64,000 nt of DNA from Siphonodentalium dalli (lineage: Eukaryota > Mollusca > Scaphopoda > Gadilida > Siphonodentaliidae), in the NCBI GenBank assembly GCA_032622095.1, contig CP136066.1:108399319-108463318 (forward strand), given 5' to 3'. The notes below the pieces were generated by a model that was not told the origin of the DNA, did no database searches, and saw nothing but the letters and a program-made list of their open reading frames with translations. The stretch's first letter is position 1, and every line of letters starts with the position of its first letter. This document shows, one piece after another, positions 10,788 through 22,213 of this stretch. The position numbers and the translations under genes are program-made.

Positions 10788-11178
10788 CCCTTTCCATAAT
10801 TCTAAATACTCATTGGTGAGTACAGTATAAATGCCCTAAATAATCTACTCCTTAACCACAGCAGAATTACGGGTAATTTTTCAGGATTTAGTAAAAAATA
10901 TGGCTTGTTGCCATTCATCGGAAAGCTCTCAGTGAAAGGAGTCGATTATTTAGGGCATTACTGTAGTTTCTTTAGTAAATGTTCAGATAATGTAGGCAAT
11001 TTGTTGAACTTCTTTTCCGAACATTTCCTTCCAATAGGAATCCTCCTGCACTTGTGTTATCTTTTCGTCAGTCTGTCCTCTTCTCATTTCCCTGAACACC
11101 CACCCCTCCAAATGAATAAGACCAGTCCAATATATATTTTTATAACTGGATGGGAGATTCCATTTTAATAGTAAAGTG
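10788..11178. mobile_element. Family C TTAA element carrying a family A insert
   Basis: TTAA at 10784-10787; the right TTAA (11179-11182) is shared with the next element. Left end CCCTTTCCATAATTCTAAAT, right end ..TAATAGTAAAGTG. A family A element (10823-10963) sits at the TA of GAGTAGTTTC, the same internal site as in the copy at 21152. Internal blocks include TTGTTGAACTT, CTGCACTTGTGTTATC and CCTCCAAATGAATAA. piggyBac-like, non-coding. Confidence 0.75.
10823..10963. mobile_element. Family A MITE inside family C
   Basis: Starts CAGTATAAATGCCC and ends GGGCATTACTG with TA on both sides (10821-10822, 10964-10965). Most of the right arm is deleted after CTCTCAGTGAAAGGAGTCGA. Confidence 0.82.
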
Positions 11179-11182
11179 TTAA

Positions 11183-11315
11183 CCCTTTCAGTGCCAAGTC
11201 CTTAGAGCTCTTAGAGCTCTTTCCATCAATGTATCACATTATTATAATCAATAAATTTGAAAAATGATCAAGGAAATATGGGTTGATACAAAAATCGGAC
11301 TTGGCACTGAAAGGG
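11183..11315. mobile_element. Family D TTAA MITE
   Basis: TTAA at 11179-11182 and 11316-11319; ends CCCTTTCAGTGCCAAGTCC and its complement. It uses the terminal TTAA of the neighbouring family C copy as its target. Confidence 0.85.
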
Positions 11316-11319
11316 TTAA

Positions 11320-11985
11320 AGCAGTCATTAATTTGTCATTTTTGATTGGCTGGTGGCCACTGATCATGCACTTGGCATGTGCACTGGTGTAACATGGCTG
11401 TATATAAAACTGAATTGTTAGTTTAGATTTAATTTAATTTATTTGCAAATTTTAGCACTATATAGGCTTGTTGATTTCCGAGTCTCTGGGTACTTGTGCA
11501 CTGAGGGTTAGTTGTAAGGTTATTGGAAGGGCAGCTACTCCTAACAAATGAATTCTGATGAAACATTGATATTCCCTTATAAATCGTAGGAGGTATTGAA
11601 TAGTTTTCATGTACATTTTTAGGCACACATGTGGTACATGTGTATAGGCATGGTCACATCAATCGATGCTGCTGTCATTTCGGTAGCGGAAAGCAATCAA
11701 GAAATTTATATTAGAAATAACCTTAATGGCTATTATGGGTGACAACCAATGGTTTTATAGTATTCTCTGTGCAAATGATCCTGACAAATGCTGATAACAG
11801 TAGTCCACACTCAGAACCAAACATACTGTGTAGATTGTGCGCGATTTCACTTAAGAGCTGAACATAATAGTGCACGGATGGTGCAATCAGTGCAAGGACA
11901 CAAAGGTGCCAGAAAAACGAGAATAACCTTGAAGTACTCCAGTTCATGAGCGGTATAAATTAAGCTTCTTGATTGCATTTGCAGA
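11320..11985. other. No gene recognised
   Basis: No supported gene. A segment near 11860-11985 (GTGCCAGAAAAACGAGAATAA onward) resembles 10520-10610, so this is repetitive sequence of unknown type. Confidence 0.4.
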
Positions 11986-12000
11986 CACAGGGTTTAACTC

Positions 12001-12480
12001 CGCAGCAAATATGCACATGATGGGATCATCTCGAATACAGTGGTAATGGCTTAACAACTTACATGAGTGTGCACATAATCAATAAATAACATGAATATCC
12101 TGCAATAAGGACGTATTTCTGATCGTGCAAATTTGGCAAGGTCAAACATCAATAGCTGATTGCGAAAATGGCAAGATTACATTTTTTTAGCAGACATGCA
12201 GGCTCAGAAGAAGGGATTATCAATATGTCTGCAGTGAATATGCGCACGATGGGATCACGTAGACTACAGTGGTAATTGCTTTACAACTTACATGAGTGTG
12301 TACAGTGTTCAATAAATATTGTGCAATATCCTACAACAAGGGCATATAATTATGATCATGCAAATATGGCAAGGTCACACCGCAATAGCTGAATTCAGAT
12401 AGCGAATTCGGAAAGAATAAATATTAGAGCGGACATGGCCATGCAGGCTGCGCAATCAGCTCAGAAGAAGGGATTATCAA
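12001..12480 (+). repeat. Two-unit tandem repeat, about 230 bp period
   Basis: The units begin GCAGCAAATATGCACATGAT (12002) and GCAGTGAATATGCGCACGAT (12232) and run in parallel through ACTTACATGAGTGTG, GGCAAGGTCA, CAATAGCTGA and TCAGAAGAAGGGATTATCAA. A third, more diverged piece occurs near 13855-13945 (GAGTGTGCACATATTGAATAA, GGCAAGGTC). Divergence suggests an old duplication. Confidence 0.7.
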
Positions 12481-12535
12481 AAAGTTGTTAAAGATTGTGA
12501 TGGGTGCGTTTAGTGCATCCATGGGTGCCAGAGCA

Positions 12536-12549
12536 GGGGGGGGGGGGGG
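12536..12549 (+). repeat. Poly-G tract
   Basis: Fourteen consecutive G following GGTGCCAGAGCA, a context resembling family L repeats. Confidence 0.8.
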
Positions 12550-12677
12550 TGATGGGGAGGGTCACTAGACAAATTATACCCTTTCAATCTTTTCATAGAA
12601 TTGCAGGCAATACCTCATATTTCATCAAAATCAGAATGTTATGTTGGCCAGACATTATATCAATTCTAGTAGATGTA

Positions 12678-12854
12678 CAGGATTGCCCTAAATAATCAAC
12701 TCCTTGACTAAAGCAGAATTATGGGTAACTTCTCAGGATTTAGTCGGAACAAGAGCTTTCCGATGAATGGCAACAAGCCAAATTTTCAACTAATTCCTGA
12801 AAGTTACCCATAATTCTGCTGTGGTTAAAGAGTTGATTATTTAGGGCATTACTG
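12678..12854. mobile_element. Family A MITE
   Basis: Starts CAGGATTGCCC and ends GGGCATTACTG, with TA at 12676-12677 and 12855-12856. The left arm apex is deleted. It abuts a family C relic on its right. Confidence 0.82.
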
Positions 12855-12856
12855 TA

Positions 12857-13250
12857 GCCCTCTCCCATCAGTTTATAGAAGTATACACTGTGCAATGGTC
12901 TATTATACATATGGAGGAATTCATTCCGGAAATAAAAGCTGTTGACAGATAATACAAATGCAGGCAGATTGCTCGTCTTTGGTGGGAAATGTTCAGATAC
13001 AGTAATGCCCTAAGTAATCGACCTCTTAACCAAAGCAGAATTATGGGTAACTTTTCAGGATTTAGTCGGAAATATGGCTTGTTGCCATTCATCGGAAAGC
13101 TCTCCCCGAGAGCTTTCCGATGAATGGCAACAAGCCATATTTCCGACTAAATCCTGAAAAGTTACCCATAACTCTGCTTTGGTTAAGAGGTCGATTAATT
13201 AGAGCATTACTGTAGTTGAACAAATGTATTACCGAACATTTACCGAAAAT
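12857..13250. mobile_element. Family C relic split by family A
   Basis: Family C blocks CTCCCATCAGTTTATAGAAG, GGTCTATTATACATATGGAG and GGTGGGAAATGTTCAGA precede the family A element at 13000-13212; GTTGAACAAATG continues after it. Outer TTAA ends are not preserved. Confidence 0.55.
13000..13212. mobile_element. Family A MITE, full length
   Basis: A nearly perfect 213 bp palindrome with CAGTAATGCCC ends and TA on both sides (12998-12999, 13213-13214). Inserted in family C at TTCAGATA/GTTGAAC; the uninterrupted site is visible in other family C copies, which confirms the TA target duplication. Confidence 0.9.
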
Positions 13251-13280
13251 CAAAACAGCCATGAAAGGGGAATAACTCGG

Positions 13281-14386
13281 TGAAAAACAATATAATGAAG
13301 GTACCCACCATAAATGTGTGGCAGACACATGTATGGATGAATGGAGTGACAGATGTACAGCTCAACAGATGGATGGGCATTCAGATGGAGATCATGTATA
13401 TTTCAGGGGATAAAAATGCCCTTTTCTCTAAGATGTGCCCATTGCCATTGTTTGCTTCCACACCTCAGCACCTCTATTGCTGAAATTGAACAAAGCAAAA
13501 ATCATTATAGCATAGTGTCATTAGTGTGCATCATGAGGATTATGCTCATCACACTAAAACCATAATACAATAATTTCTGAGCATTGTTATAACTTGGCGC
13601 TGCATATTACTCAACAGTTACCCTCTTACACAACTGCGGGAGACTGGTGATGATAGCAGAAATGGATTGGTCCTAGCTGTCAATGCTATTAAGGTAAATA
13701 TTGTGGCTGCTTCAAGTTCACTTCTGAGTAAAAGATTAACAGCACCCTACTGGGTCAGCATATTTAAACAGTGATATAAGCAATATAGACACCAGATTCA
13801 AAGCGAATTGGCCCACGGAGAGATCATCTTGTCTAAAGTGGTGATCATATAATGTTTTATATGAGTGTGCACATATTGAATAAATATCATGCAACAAGGC
13901 CATATAAGCTTTGATCAATATGAGAAGGTGGCAAGGTCGTATAGATTGAAGAATTTGCTGTATTATTCTTGTAAAATTCACAATTGCAAATCTGGAGTAG
14001 ACAATGGTGTCATGTGCGTTAAGTGTGCCTGGCACCAAATTATTATAAAGAAAATCATTGGAGCCTTTATATGCGCATTATATGAGCCAAGATCAAGTCA
14101 CCTGATGTGAGTAAATTGCAGTGTTATAATTTGGCATTGCATGTGGTGCATTAAATTTCCAGAGCATTTTCTGACTCACACATTACATGGCTGAATGAGC
14201 GAATCCTCTCAAGGATAGAAGTGGAGGGGTTTTCATCAGCAGTCATTTGAACTTTCTATAAAATATTCATCAAGATAAAAAAACCCATCAGCTATCAAAA
14301 GACTGGCAGAAAACCAAAATTTCCACAGAAATAAACCAGGATAACTCTAGAAATTAAAATGAGAATAACGGTCATTGGATGCCTTT
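13281..14386. other. No gene recognised
   Basis: Short frames only, none protein-like. Part of 13855-13945 resembles the tandem repeat at 12001-12480. Confidence 0.4.
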
Positions 14387-14388
14387 TA

Positions 14389-14602
14389 CAGTAATGCCCT
14401 AAATAATCGACTCCTTAATGACAGCAGAATTATGGGTAACTTTTCAGGATTTAGTCGGAAATACGGCTTGTTGCCATTCATCGGAAAGCTCTCAGTGAGA
14501 GCTTTCCGATGAATGGCAACAAGCCACATTTCCGACTAAATCCTGAAAAAATTAGCCATAATTCTGCTGTGGTTAAGGAGTCGATTACTTAGAGCATTAC
14601 TG
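14389..14602. mobile_element. Family A MITE, full length
   Basis: CAGTAATGCCC to AGCATTACTG, 214 bp palindrome. Left TA (14387-14388) is intact; the right flank reads TT, a mutated duplication. Confidence 0.85.
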
Positions 14603-14715
14603 TTATTGTGAACCTGATGATGAAAGTCTATTATAAAATAACTTCATTTATTTCTGAGCACAACTTTCATTTATTTCTAACTTCAATATGCCAAAACGAG
14701 ATGAAATACACAGAA

Positions 14716-14905
14716 CCCATGAGTCTCCCATAGAGAGCCTCAGATATACAAGAGAATGCACTGGCTTACAAGTTCAAGGTAAATATTGTTAGGCCAATGC
14801 ATTCTCTTATATACGTGAGGCGCCCTATGTGCGACTCGCATATATAAGAGAATGTATTGGCACAGGGTATTCGCAAAATTTCACGAAGCCCCAGTCATGG
14901 AAGGG
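14716..14905. mobile_element. Family F element, left-truncated
   Basis: Starts in the first hairpin (GAGTCTCCCATAGAGAGCCT), has the complete second hairpin at 14792-14860 and ends CAGTCATGGAAGGG followed by TTAA (14906-14909). Confidence 0.75.
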
Positions 14906-15136
14906 TTAATTGAAAAAACATGACATGGTCTGAGATGGGGAGCTACATGGTTTTCATTAACAGGTGTGAAATAAATAAACAGAAACACACAGGTGTGTGA
15001 ATGTGGTGAACGATAACGCACAAGTTAATTGTGGCACAATGTAATGAGAGTAGTCCAGCTTGCGTTTTAACTTGTGGCATAACAAATGCGTTTTTGTTTC
15101 CTTGGTAGTCGGTCATCTACGCAACACAAGGTTTAA

Positions 15137-15292
15137 CCCTTCCATTACTAGAGCTTCCTTAAATTTTGCGAAAAACCCTGTGCCAAAGCATTCTCTTATA
15201 TATGCGAGTCTCCCTATGGGAGACTCACATATATACGAGAAATAATGCTTTGGCACAGGATATTTAATGCAGATAGAAGTTCCGCAAATAGC
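15137..15292. mobile_element. Family F element, one hairpin
   Basis: Follows TTAA (15133-15136) with CCCTTCCATTACTAGAGC and has one hairpin whose arms carry AAAGCATTC in place of AATGCATTC. The right portion is short and runs into the TTAA of the next copy (15293-15296). Confidence 0.7.
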
Positions 15293-15296
15293 TTAA

Positions 15297-15554
15297 CCCT
15301 TTCATGACTGGAGCTTCCTGAATATTTGTGAAAACCCTGTGCCAATTCATTCTCCTATATATGCGAGTCTCCCATAGGGAGCCTCTCATATATAAGAGAA
15401 TACATTGGCCTCACAATATTTACCTTGACCTTGCAAGCCAGTGCATTCTCTTATATATGTGAGGCTCCCTAGGGGAGACTCACATATATAAGAGAAATAA
15501 TGCTTTGGCACAGGATATTTAATGCTGCACAAGCGCAGCTCCTGTATGAAAGGG
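15297..15554. mobile_element. Family F TTAA element, full length
   Basis: TTAA at 15293-15296 and 15555-15558; ends CCCTTTCATGACTGGAGCTT and CTCCTGTATGAAAGGG. Two hairpins at about 15343-15411 and 15438-15509; the second shares the unusual AAAGCATTATT arm with the neighbouring copy, suggesting exchange between them. Confidence 0.85.
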
Positions 15555-15663
15555 TTAATAATTATTTTAGTACCAGTTGGGTTTTCGTAAACTATTGGGA
15601 TTGCTGTTGTGCATTTGGGTGAAATTATTTTGGTGCTGAAAAAATGTAATCAACTGAAATATA

Positions 15664-15855
15664 GAGTAATGCTCTAATTAATTGACTCCTTAACCACAGC
15701 AGAATTATGGGTAACTTTTCAGGATTAAGTAGGAAATATGGCTTGTTGCCGAGAGCTTTCCGATGAATGGCAACAAGCCATATTTCCGACTAAATCCTGA
15801 AAAGTTACCCATAATTCTGCTGTGGTTAAGGAGTCGATTAATTAGAGCATTACTG
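15664..15855. mobile_element. Family A MITE at edge of inverted repeat
   Basis: Ends GAGTAATGCTC (first base changed from C) and GAGCATTACTG; TA at 15662-15663 and 15856-15857. It is the counterpart of the element at 267-455 at the inner edge of the large inverted repeat. Confidence 0.85.
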
Positions 15856-16121
15856 TAGCAACAGGTGAGTAATAAATATCAGTGACAGGAAGTGACAGAA
15901 AGTGACAGTTATCGCCTGGGGAATCAGTGACATTTTCACAGAGTATGAACGTACCTATAAATTAAGGCCTCCCACATTAAGTCTCCTCCAATCAAATTCA
16001 CAGCTTTAGGGTTCCAACTTGAGGACACAAAAGACGAAGACGGCTATTTCTATGTTTTCCACTCAGACAAACATAACACGTTGTAATCATATCAGTTTGA
16101 AGATGAGACGACTATCATATT
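15856..16121. repeat. Right arm of the 16 kb inverted repeat
   Basis: Reverse complement of 1-266 with one mismatch seen. Because the other arm starts at the window edge, the true length of the arms is unknown. Confidence 0.9.
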
Positions 16122-17880
16122 GTATTCCAAATTAAGACAATGAGGGCTGACTTTGGATGAGAATATTGAGACCTGAGGCAGTGTGGGGGTTGGAACCAAC
16201 TGGGAATGTTAATCTGAAGGCTTTAATGTATTTAATACCCAGCTGAGATAGGTGTTTGGATTGTAGAAGTTAATTATGTAGTCATGGAAGATTACTTGAT
16301 CACTCTGGTGTCTGGGTAAGATCTGCTAGAATCAGTAGAATGTTAGGTCATCGATTCTACAACAGACCGACAACCTCCCTCCTTCATCAATTCTACAAAC
16401 CACTGACAATTTAACCTCCATCCTTGGAATAGCACATGGTGTCTGAAGTCGGACCTAATGAAATTCAAGGTCATGCATTCAGAAATATTTGGTGACAATT
16501 TTAAAGGTTTTTTTAATTCACTCTATTTAAAAATTCATGGTCATTTAAGGTTATTTCTAGGCAATATTTTCAAGATCATTACCAAAATTGAAGGCTATTT
16601 AATCCTTTGAAACCTAGAATATATATGTAAAATGCCCCGTTCCCTGGGTTGTAGGACAAAATTGAGCTACTTCAAATAATATCTAAACCACTTTACAATA
16701 GAATCAAGCATTTTAGATATAAATTAGGATGCACTAATTTAGAAAACACTAAAAATTGATCGTATTAATGAGTCTCCTTCCAGTAATAAGAATTTTCTAT
16801 GTCATGCCCACCAATAGTCATCACCGGGTCTTCCTATGGAAAGGAACAGTATATTTATTGACGCCATTTGTTTGCCGCAATTACTTCAAATGTTTCAGAC
16901 GGCATCAGCTGGTTTTTCAGTTTTTAATTTAAAAAGGGTGAAACGGTATGATTGGTGTGGGTTGGAATATTCTGAAATATCAGTTGAATGCTACATTCTG
17001 TCAGTGAGTGAATTAAATGCATGGGTACTCACAAGCATGGGTACTCACACATTATCAGTTTTGTAAACTTTAAAGCCACTTGGCGGTTTGCGCTCCAAAA
17101 TAAACCTAATAATATTTTCATTCACATTTTTACTGGTATGGAAATAGGTCGATAAATATTTGAACAACCTTTTTACGAGCATTATATGTCCCAGAAAGAC
17201 GAATTGAAGTCATTCAAAATACAACTTTGAACACGATGTTTGGGTCCCAATAAAAAAACTGAAAAGAGCATTCGTGCTAGTCTATTCCTAATGTGGTTGA
17301 AATAAAGAGTGTTTGTTTCACTTCTTTTTGAAAAAATTGAAACAGCTGGATAATGGCTGTGACCATGGAAAGTAGTTTTCAGAGTATGTGAAGTCAGTAT
17401 AACAATAGTTTGTGTGTCAACAGATCTTTAATATACCTCCTTACAATTACGCAGACAGAATTAGGAAGCTTGAATGAGCAATGTCCGTTTAATAAGCAAA
17501 CAATATGTATATTAATCAAAAGCCAAATAGTGGTGAAAATTCAGCCTGAAACCCTGAGTTGATATTTAATTGTCTGCTGTAGGGCGAAGAAAAGAATCAG
17601 AATGTGGTAACCGATTGTTTTCATCACGTAGCTCACACTTTTAATGAATAAAATATTGGGATGTGCAGCAAAAGATTAATCAGCGATACCAATATAAAGA
17701 ACAAGTGAGATTGCTAAGAGCCCTGTATAAAGTACAGTGTGCGTGCATATGCTGAGAGTGTGCTGCTGTGCTATGCACCATCATTAAAATTCTAACTCCG
17801 CTCGCTGATATCAGAAGTGATAATTAGTGCATGAATACCCATACAATTTCATGGACGTTCTGTGCAGCATAGCTTAAAGT
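16122..17880. other. No gene or repeat recognised
   Basis: About 1.8 kb of AT-rich sequence with only short, unconvincing frames (the longest about 76 codons near 16836). No element termini found. Confidence 0.5.
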
Positions 17881-17908
17881 GAATTTGGGATGATAGAATG
17901 GGAACAGG

Positions 17909-18030
17909 GGTGGCACCAGTGAGGGGATTGGGGGCTGTTGGGGAGTGATACCCCCCACCCCCAATCATGGCCAGCCCGGTAGCTTCCAGGATCTTATATC
18001 CCCAATCATCTGGAAAAACCTGGTGCCACC
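17909..18030. repeat. Family L repeat with inverted ends
   Basis: GGTGGCACCAG at the left pairs with CTGGTGCCACC at the right. The interior is purine/pyrimidine-skewed (GGGGATTGGGGGCTG, CCCCCCACCCCCAATC). Relatives lie at 7921-8045 and 58487-58605. Type of element unknown. Confidence 0.6.
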
Positions 18031-18061
18031 ACCTGAATAAGAATATAGAATAAATCAACAA

Positions 18062-18240
18062 ATTCTAAGTCAACAAGGACCATAACTCTGGTAAAAATGG
18101 GTGGACTGAAACCAAATTGAACTTGACCTGTATTTTCATGTTGATAGTCCACATGAAATTTGAAAACAATCAGATAAATAAAACTAAAGATATCATCCGA
18201 AAACTATCTTGGACTGATGGACAGACACACTGCTGATTTT
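18062..18240 (+). repeat. Fragment of satellite-like repeat
   Basis: Contains AAGTCAACAAGGACCATAAC, TGGTAAAAATGGGTGGAC and TTGACCTGTATTTTCATG, the same blocks as the array at 25285-25560. Such blocks recur in many aquatic animal genomes as part of tandem arrays (family knowledge, not proof of origin). Confidence 0.6.
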
Positions 18241-18342
18241 TCAGGGGACAACAAACATCTATTTCCATGTGTAATCATATTATGTCTATTTGCATGAATA
18301 AAACATGATATGATATAAGCAATAAACATATGTACAGTATTA

Positions 18343-18500
18343 CAGTAAAGCCCTAAGTAATCGACTCCTTAACCACAGCAGAATTATGGGTAACTTTTCA
18401 GGATTTAGTCGGAAATATGGCTTGTTGCCATTAATCGGAAAGCTCTCGGGGAGAGCTTTCCGATGAATAGCAACAAGCCATATTACTTAGGGCATTACTG
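18343..18500. mobile_element. Family A MITE, right arm deleted
   Basis: CAGTAAAGCCC to GGGCATTACTG, with TA at 18341-18342 and 18501-18502. The right arm jumps from GCAACAAGCCATATT straight to ACTTAGGGC. Confidence 0.85.
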
Positions 18501-18644
18501 TATCTGCACACCAACTATCACAAGATACCTTAATATTTGTTACTGGCGATATTTTTCATCCTTCTATATTCCGAAAATAATTTCCGCAAACTGTGACCAT
18601 GCGTGACCTCTTGAACTTTCATAACAGATTTCAAAAATCAAATT

Positions 18645-18745
18645 CTTAATTAACTCTGAGCTTTGAACAGCGGGTTCCTCGATTCAAATCAAATATTTTT
18701 CACACCAGAAGCTGAAGAAATATTAATCTAGAGTCGCTAAAACAG
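18645..18745. repeat. Fragment of family I palindrome
   Basis: GAGCTTTGAACAGCGGGTTC, TCAAATCAAATATTTTTCAC and AAGAAATATTAATCTAG match the right arm of 24781-25227 at lower identity. Confidence 0.5.
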
Positions 18746-18760
18746 ACAGGGCTTCTTTAA

Positions 18761-18994
18761 CCCTTTGAGTGCCAGATAAATTTTTGTATCAACCCATATA
18801 CCCTGTGCCAATGCATTCTCTTATATATGCGAGTCGACCATAGGTCGCCTCGCATATATAAGAGAATGCATTGGCCTAACCTTTTCCTGTCACTAACCTT
18901 TTTTTTACAATTTTAATAATTTATTCTTATAATCTTTAACAGACTTATTTTGTAGGTTTAGGGCCGATAAGATCGGCCCCTGGCACTTAAAGGG
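18761..18994. mobile_element. Family E TTAA element (D-type ends, B/F hairpin)
   Basis: TTAA at 18757-18760 and 18995-18998. Ends CCCTTTGAGTGCCAGA and its complement resemble family D, as does TTTTTGTATCAACCCATATA. Inside is one hairpin (about 18808-18875) of the type found in families B and F. It therefore looks chimeric. Near the right end GGGCCGATAAGATCGGCCC forms a small palindrome. Confidence 0.82.
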
Positions 18995-18998
18995 TTAA

Positions 18999-20535
18999 TT
19001 GTGTATATATCTACAGCTAGTCAGAGCTAGTAGATTTATAGTAGATGCATATATTTATGACATTGTATACTGGCTATGCGAGCTAGATGCTCCCCCCAAC
19101 AAATTGTCAGCAGGCGCAAAGTCCCTAAAATACAGATTGAGGCGTGGTGACTGGGGGAGGAACTGTGGTTTTGTGGATGTCTCGTACCAACATTCGATTG
19201 GCTGTCAATTGGAAAATTTCCATTCCTCCAGCATGAGGTCCCATAGGGGTGGATGGGTTCAGGTTGAAATTTCCAACAGATTAAAACTGAGGATTTGAGG
19301 AACGAGTTGAAGCATTTCATTTCAAAGGGGCAAAGGGGAGGGTGGGCACAAATAGAATTTCAGGAGGTTTTAGGTCTGGTTCAAGTGGACCCTCTAGCCA
19401 CATCCCTTCCATTTAATACTACAAAATGAAAACATCAGACAGAATTATCTCTTTCATAGTATTATTACTACTATGTGCATGGTGATTTTACGGCATGCAT
19501 TTAATATTCATGGTTATATTTAAAGTGTTCATACATGACAACACATCCATTGAATAGCAAATTAAGGTTCAGCTTGGTTGTTTTAAAGTTATCGTTTCAG
19601 CAGATAGGCAATATGCACATCATGACTTCAGATATTTGTGTAGAAATAGTTAAAAAAGGGTTAATTTCTTACTGAGCCACTAAAAATTCCAAAGGAAACA
19701 ATGATAAATGACACCTACTCTATTGGTATATACATCCTGAGAAGAAATCATCAGCAGACACACAGCTCCTCCTACACATATCCTGACAGAAACGACCACT
19801 TATTCCTCGATGTATCCTGGAATTACTAAAGCAATAATCACAAGAATCACTTTCCACAATAAATAAAATATTCACAACAGTCGAAAAGGAAACAATTTAT
19901 CAAAGAAATCCACAAGTATGTGTTACAATTCTTGCAGTCATTGTACGTCTTTCCGCTGATATGGATAATTCAGTCTGGTTAGCTGACTCCACTGATAGAG
20001 TAGGCTGCGTGCACTAAACTCAGTCCCATGGTATTAGCTGGGTGCAATTAGCTTACAGTGGGTGTGATTTCATAGTCAGTTGTCTGGTATTACAGAGCAG
20101 GTAGTATCTTCTTATAACTGCTATTTACTATCATAGTGTGAACTACCTGGTGTTGATATAATTACTAATACCTGTTTGCCAGTAATCTAAGCATACAGGT
20201 AGCTTAAAACAATAGAAATAGTCAAAAGTATTTAAAGGGATTGATGCAGCATAATTTCCTGATACTGGCTTACTGCACAAGGATGTGGTGATATCGGATG
20301 TGTCTCCATTCCAAAATTTCAGTCAAAATTTTCAATAGTTGTATATTTCATACATGACAATACACATCATCTTTGGAAAATTCAGATAAAAATTTGGCGA
20401 AATTTTTCTAATAGTCAATAGCTGGCAGTTTCATGTGTTTTATACTCAGCTATAACTGTTCAGTATGTTCAGTACAATATATCATCTCCCAGATAGGTCA
20501 ACTGCTGATGTAGAATGCCCAAAGTTTAAAATTAG
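18999..20535. other. No gene; scattered old repeat
   Basis: Around 19085-19400 the text (TGGAAAATTTCCATTCC, TTGAAATTTCCAAC, GGACCCTCTAGCCACA) resembles 30040-30315 (GAAAATTTCCATGG, GAGACCCTCTAGCCAGG), so both are copies of an unnamed repeat. Two frames of about 95 codons on opposite strands here are not protein-like. The remainder shows nothing I can support. Confidence 0.45.
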
Positions 20536-20542
20536 CTTTTAA

Positions 20543-20802
20543 CAAATCCATGACTGGCATGGAGCGTCCTGAAATTTTGCGAAAACCCTGTGCCAATGCA
20601 TTCTCTTATATATGCGAGTCTCCCATAGTGAGCCTCGCATATATAAGAGAATGCATTGGCCCAACAATATTTACCTTGACCTTGTAAGCCAGTGCATTCT
20701 CTTATATATGCAAGGCTCCCTGTGGGAGACTCTCATATATAAGAGAAGGCACTGGCACATGATCTTTAATGCTGCACCAGCACAGCTCCCATCATGAAAG
20801 GG
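20543..20802. mobile_element. Family F TTAA element, full length
   Basis: TTAA at 20539-20542 and 20803-20806; hairpins at about 20595-20661 and 20688-20756; ends CAAATCCATGACTGGCATGG and CTCCCATCATGAAAGGG. The best example of the family layout: end, hairpin, TTTACCTTGACCTTG spacer, hairpin, CTTTAATGCTGCACCAGC, end. Confidence 0.87.
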
Positions 20803-21151
20803 TTAACTACAGACCCACATAGGAAATGTTGGGTCTGGTTTTAATACCTGTCGTAAACTTTCTATTTCCTGAACCATGGTATTCCACGTCAGTAATTCCA
20901 ACTATAAAATATGATATGTCAGTATGACTCTGAGTGTATGTTTACATGGACTGATCTGAATTCCATCATATGAATTTGGGGTCTAAATAATATTAGTTAA
21001 GAAGTGTACATGTATAAGCTTTTATAGACATCATTTGTAATTTTAGTAGTGCCCTTCAGTACAGTTGCATCGTAAATATTTATAGTACAGAACTCTTTCC
21101 AACATTCGTATCATGCGTGAACACAGTGTGACAATACTATAACAATACTAA

Positions 21152-21613
21152 CCCTTTCTATACTAAACAATCAATCTACAGTAATGCCCGAAGTAATTGA
21201 CTCCTTTATAAACACAGCAGAATTATGGGTAACTTTTCAGGATTTAGTCGGAAATATGGCTTGTTGCCATTCATCGGAAAGCTCTCCCTGAGAGCTTTCC
21301 GATGAATGGCAACAAGCCATATTTCCGACTAAATCCTGAAAAGTTACCCCATAATTCTGCTGTGTTTAAGGAGTCAATTACTTAGGGCATTACTGTAGTT
21401 CCTTTTGGAAATGTTCAGATAATAATTTTGTTGAACTTATTATCTGAACATTTCCCACCCATGAATATGAATTCTTCTGCACTTGTATTATCTTTTCATC
21501 TGGCTGTCTTCTGCTCATTCTAGTATATCTTATCATCCCTCCAAATGAATAATAGACCATTCCGCTGTATAATTTTATAACTGAGTGGGAGAATTCATTT
21601 AATAAATAAAGGG
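21152..21613. mobile_element. Family C TTAA element carrying a family A insert
   Basis: Left CTAA (mutated TTAA) then CCCTTTCTATACTAAA; right ..ATAAAGGG followed by TTAA (21614-21617). Split by family A at 21179-21395, at the same TA used in the copy at 10788. Interior palindrome GTTCAGATAATAATTTTGTT/ GAACTTATTATCTGAAC. Confidence 0.78.
21179..21395. mobile_element. Family A MITE inside family C
   Basis: Full-length 217 bp palindrome; CAGTAATGCCC ends, TA at 21177-21178 and 21396-21397; apex CTCTCCCTGAGAG. Confidence 0.9.
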
Positions 21614-22000
21614 TTAAGTATGAGTACCTACAGTGAATAGATAATGTGTGACCACAGTACATTTCCATTAATCGTGCGTGAACACAGAAAAATCCTCAAA
21701 GGGCAGATGCCAAAATTTAAATTTTGAATATCCCGTCAATAGTTTACAACTTTATGCACAAGTTTCTGATTGTCAACATCCTAGGTGACGCCTGGGCTCA
21801 AGTGTATTCTTGTATGTGAGGTAATAAATTAAGTGACACTCATCAAATAAGAATGGTCTACGTGTTTGTAATCACGTTATTGTTTGTATCAAATGTCCAG
21901 CAGGCAATTATCTGCATGGATCATTAATGGAAGGACATATCACATTCAGGTTCAAGATGGCAAAACTCAATACCAAATTTAATTGAGATCAGATAATCTA

Positions 22001-22213
22001 CAGTAATGCCCTAAATAATCGACTCCTTAACCACAGCAGAAATATGGGTAATTTTTCAGGATTTAGTCAGAAATATGGCTTGTTGCCATTCATCGGACAG
22101 CTCTCACTGAGAGCTTTCCGATGAATGGCAACAAGCCATATTTCTGACTAATTCCTGAAAATTTACCCATAATTCTGCTGTGATTGAGGATCCAATTATT
22201 TAGGGCATTACTG
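22001..22213. mobile_element. Family A MITE, full length
   Basis: 213 bp palindrome, TA at 21999-22000 and 22214-22215; minor substitutions in both arms (AAATATGGG, CTGTGATTGAGGATCC). Confidence 0.9.

Noticed and set aside
19036-19320. Two overlapping 94-99 codon frames on opposite strands
   Set aside because: Located in an unnamed dispersed repeat also seen near 30040-30315; composition not protein-like.
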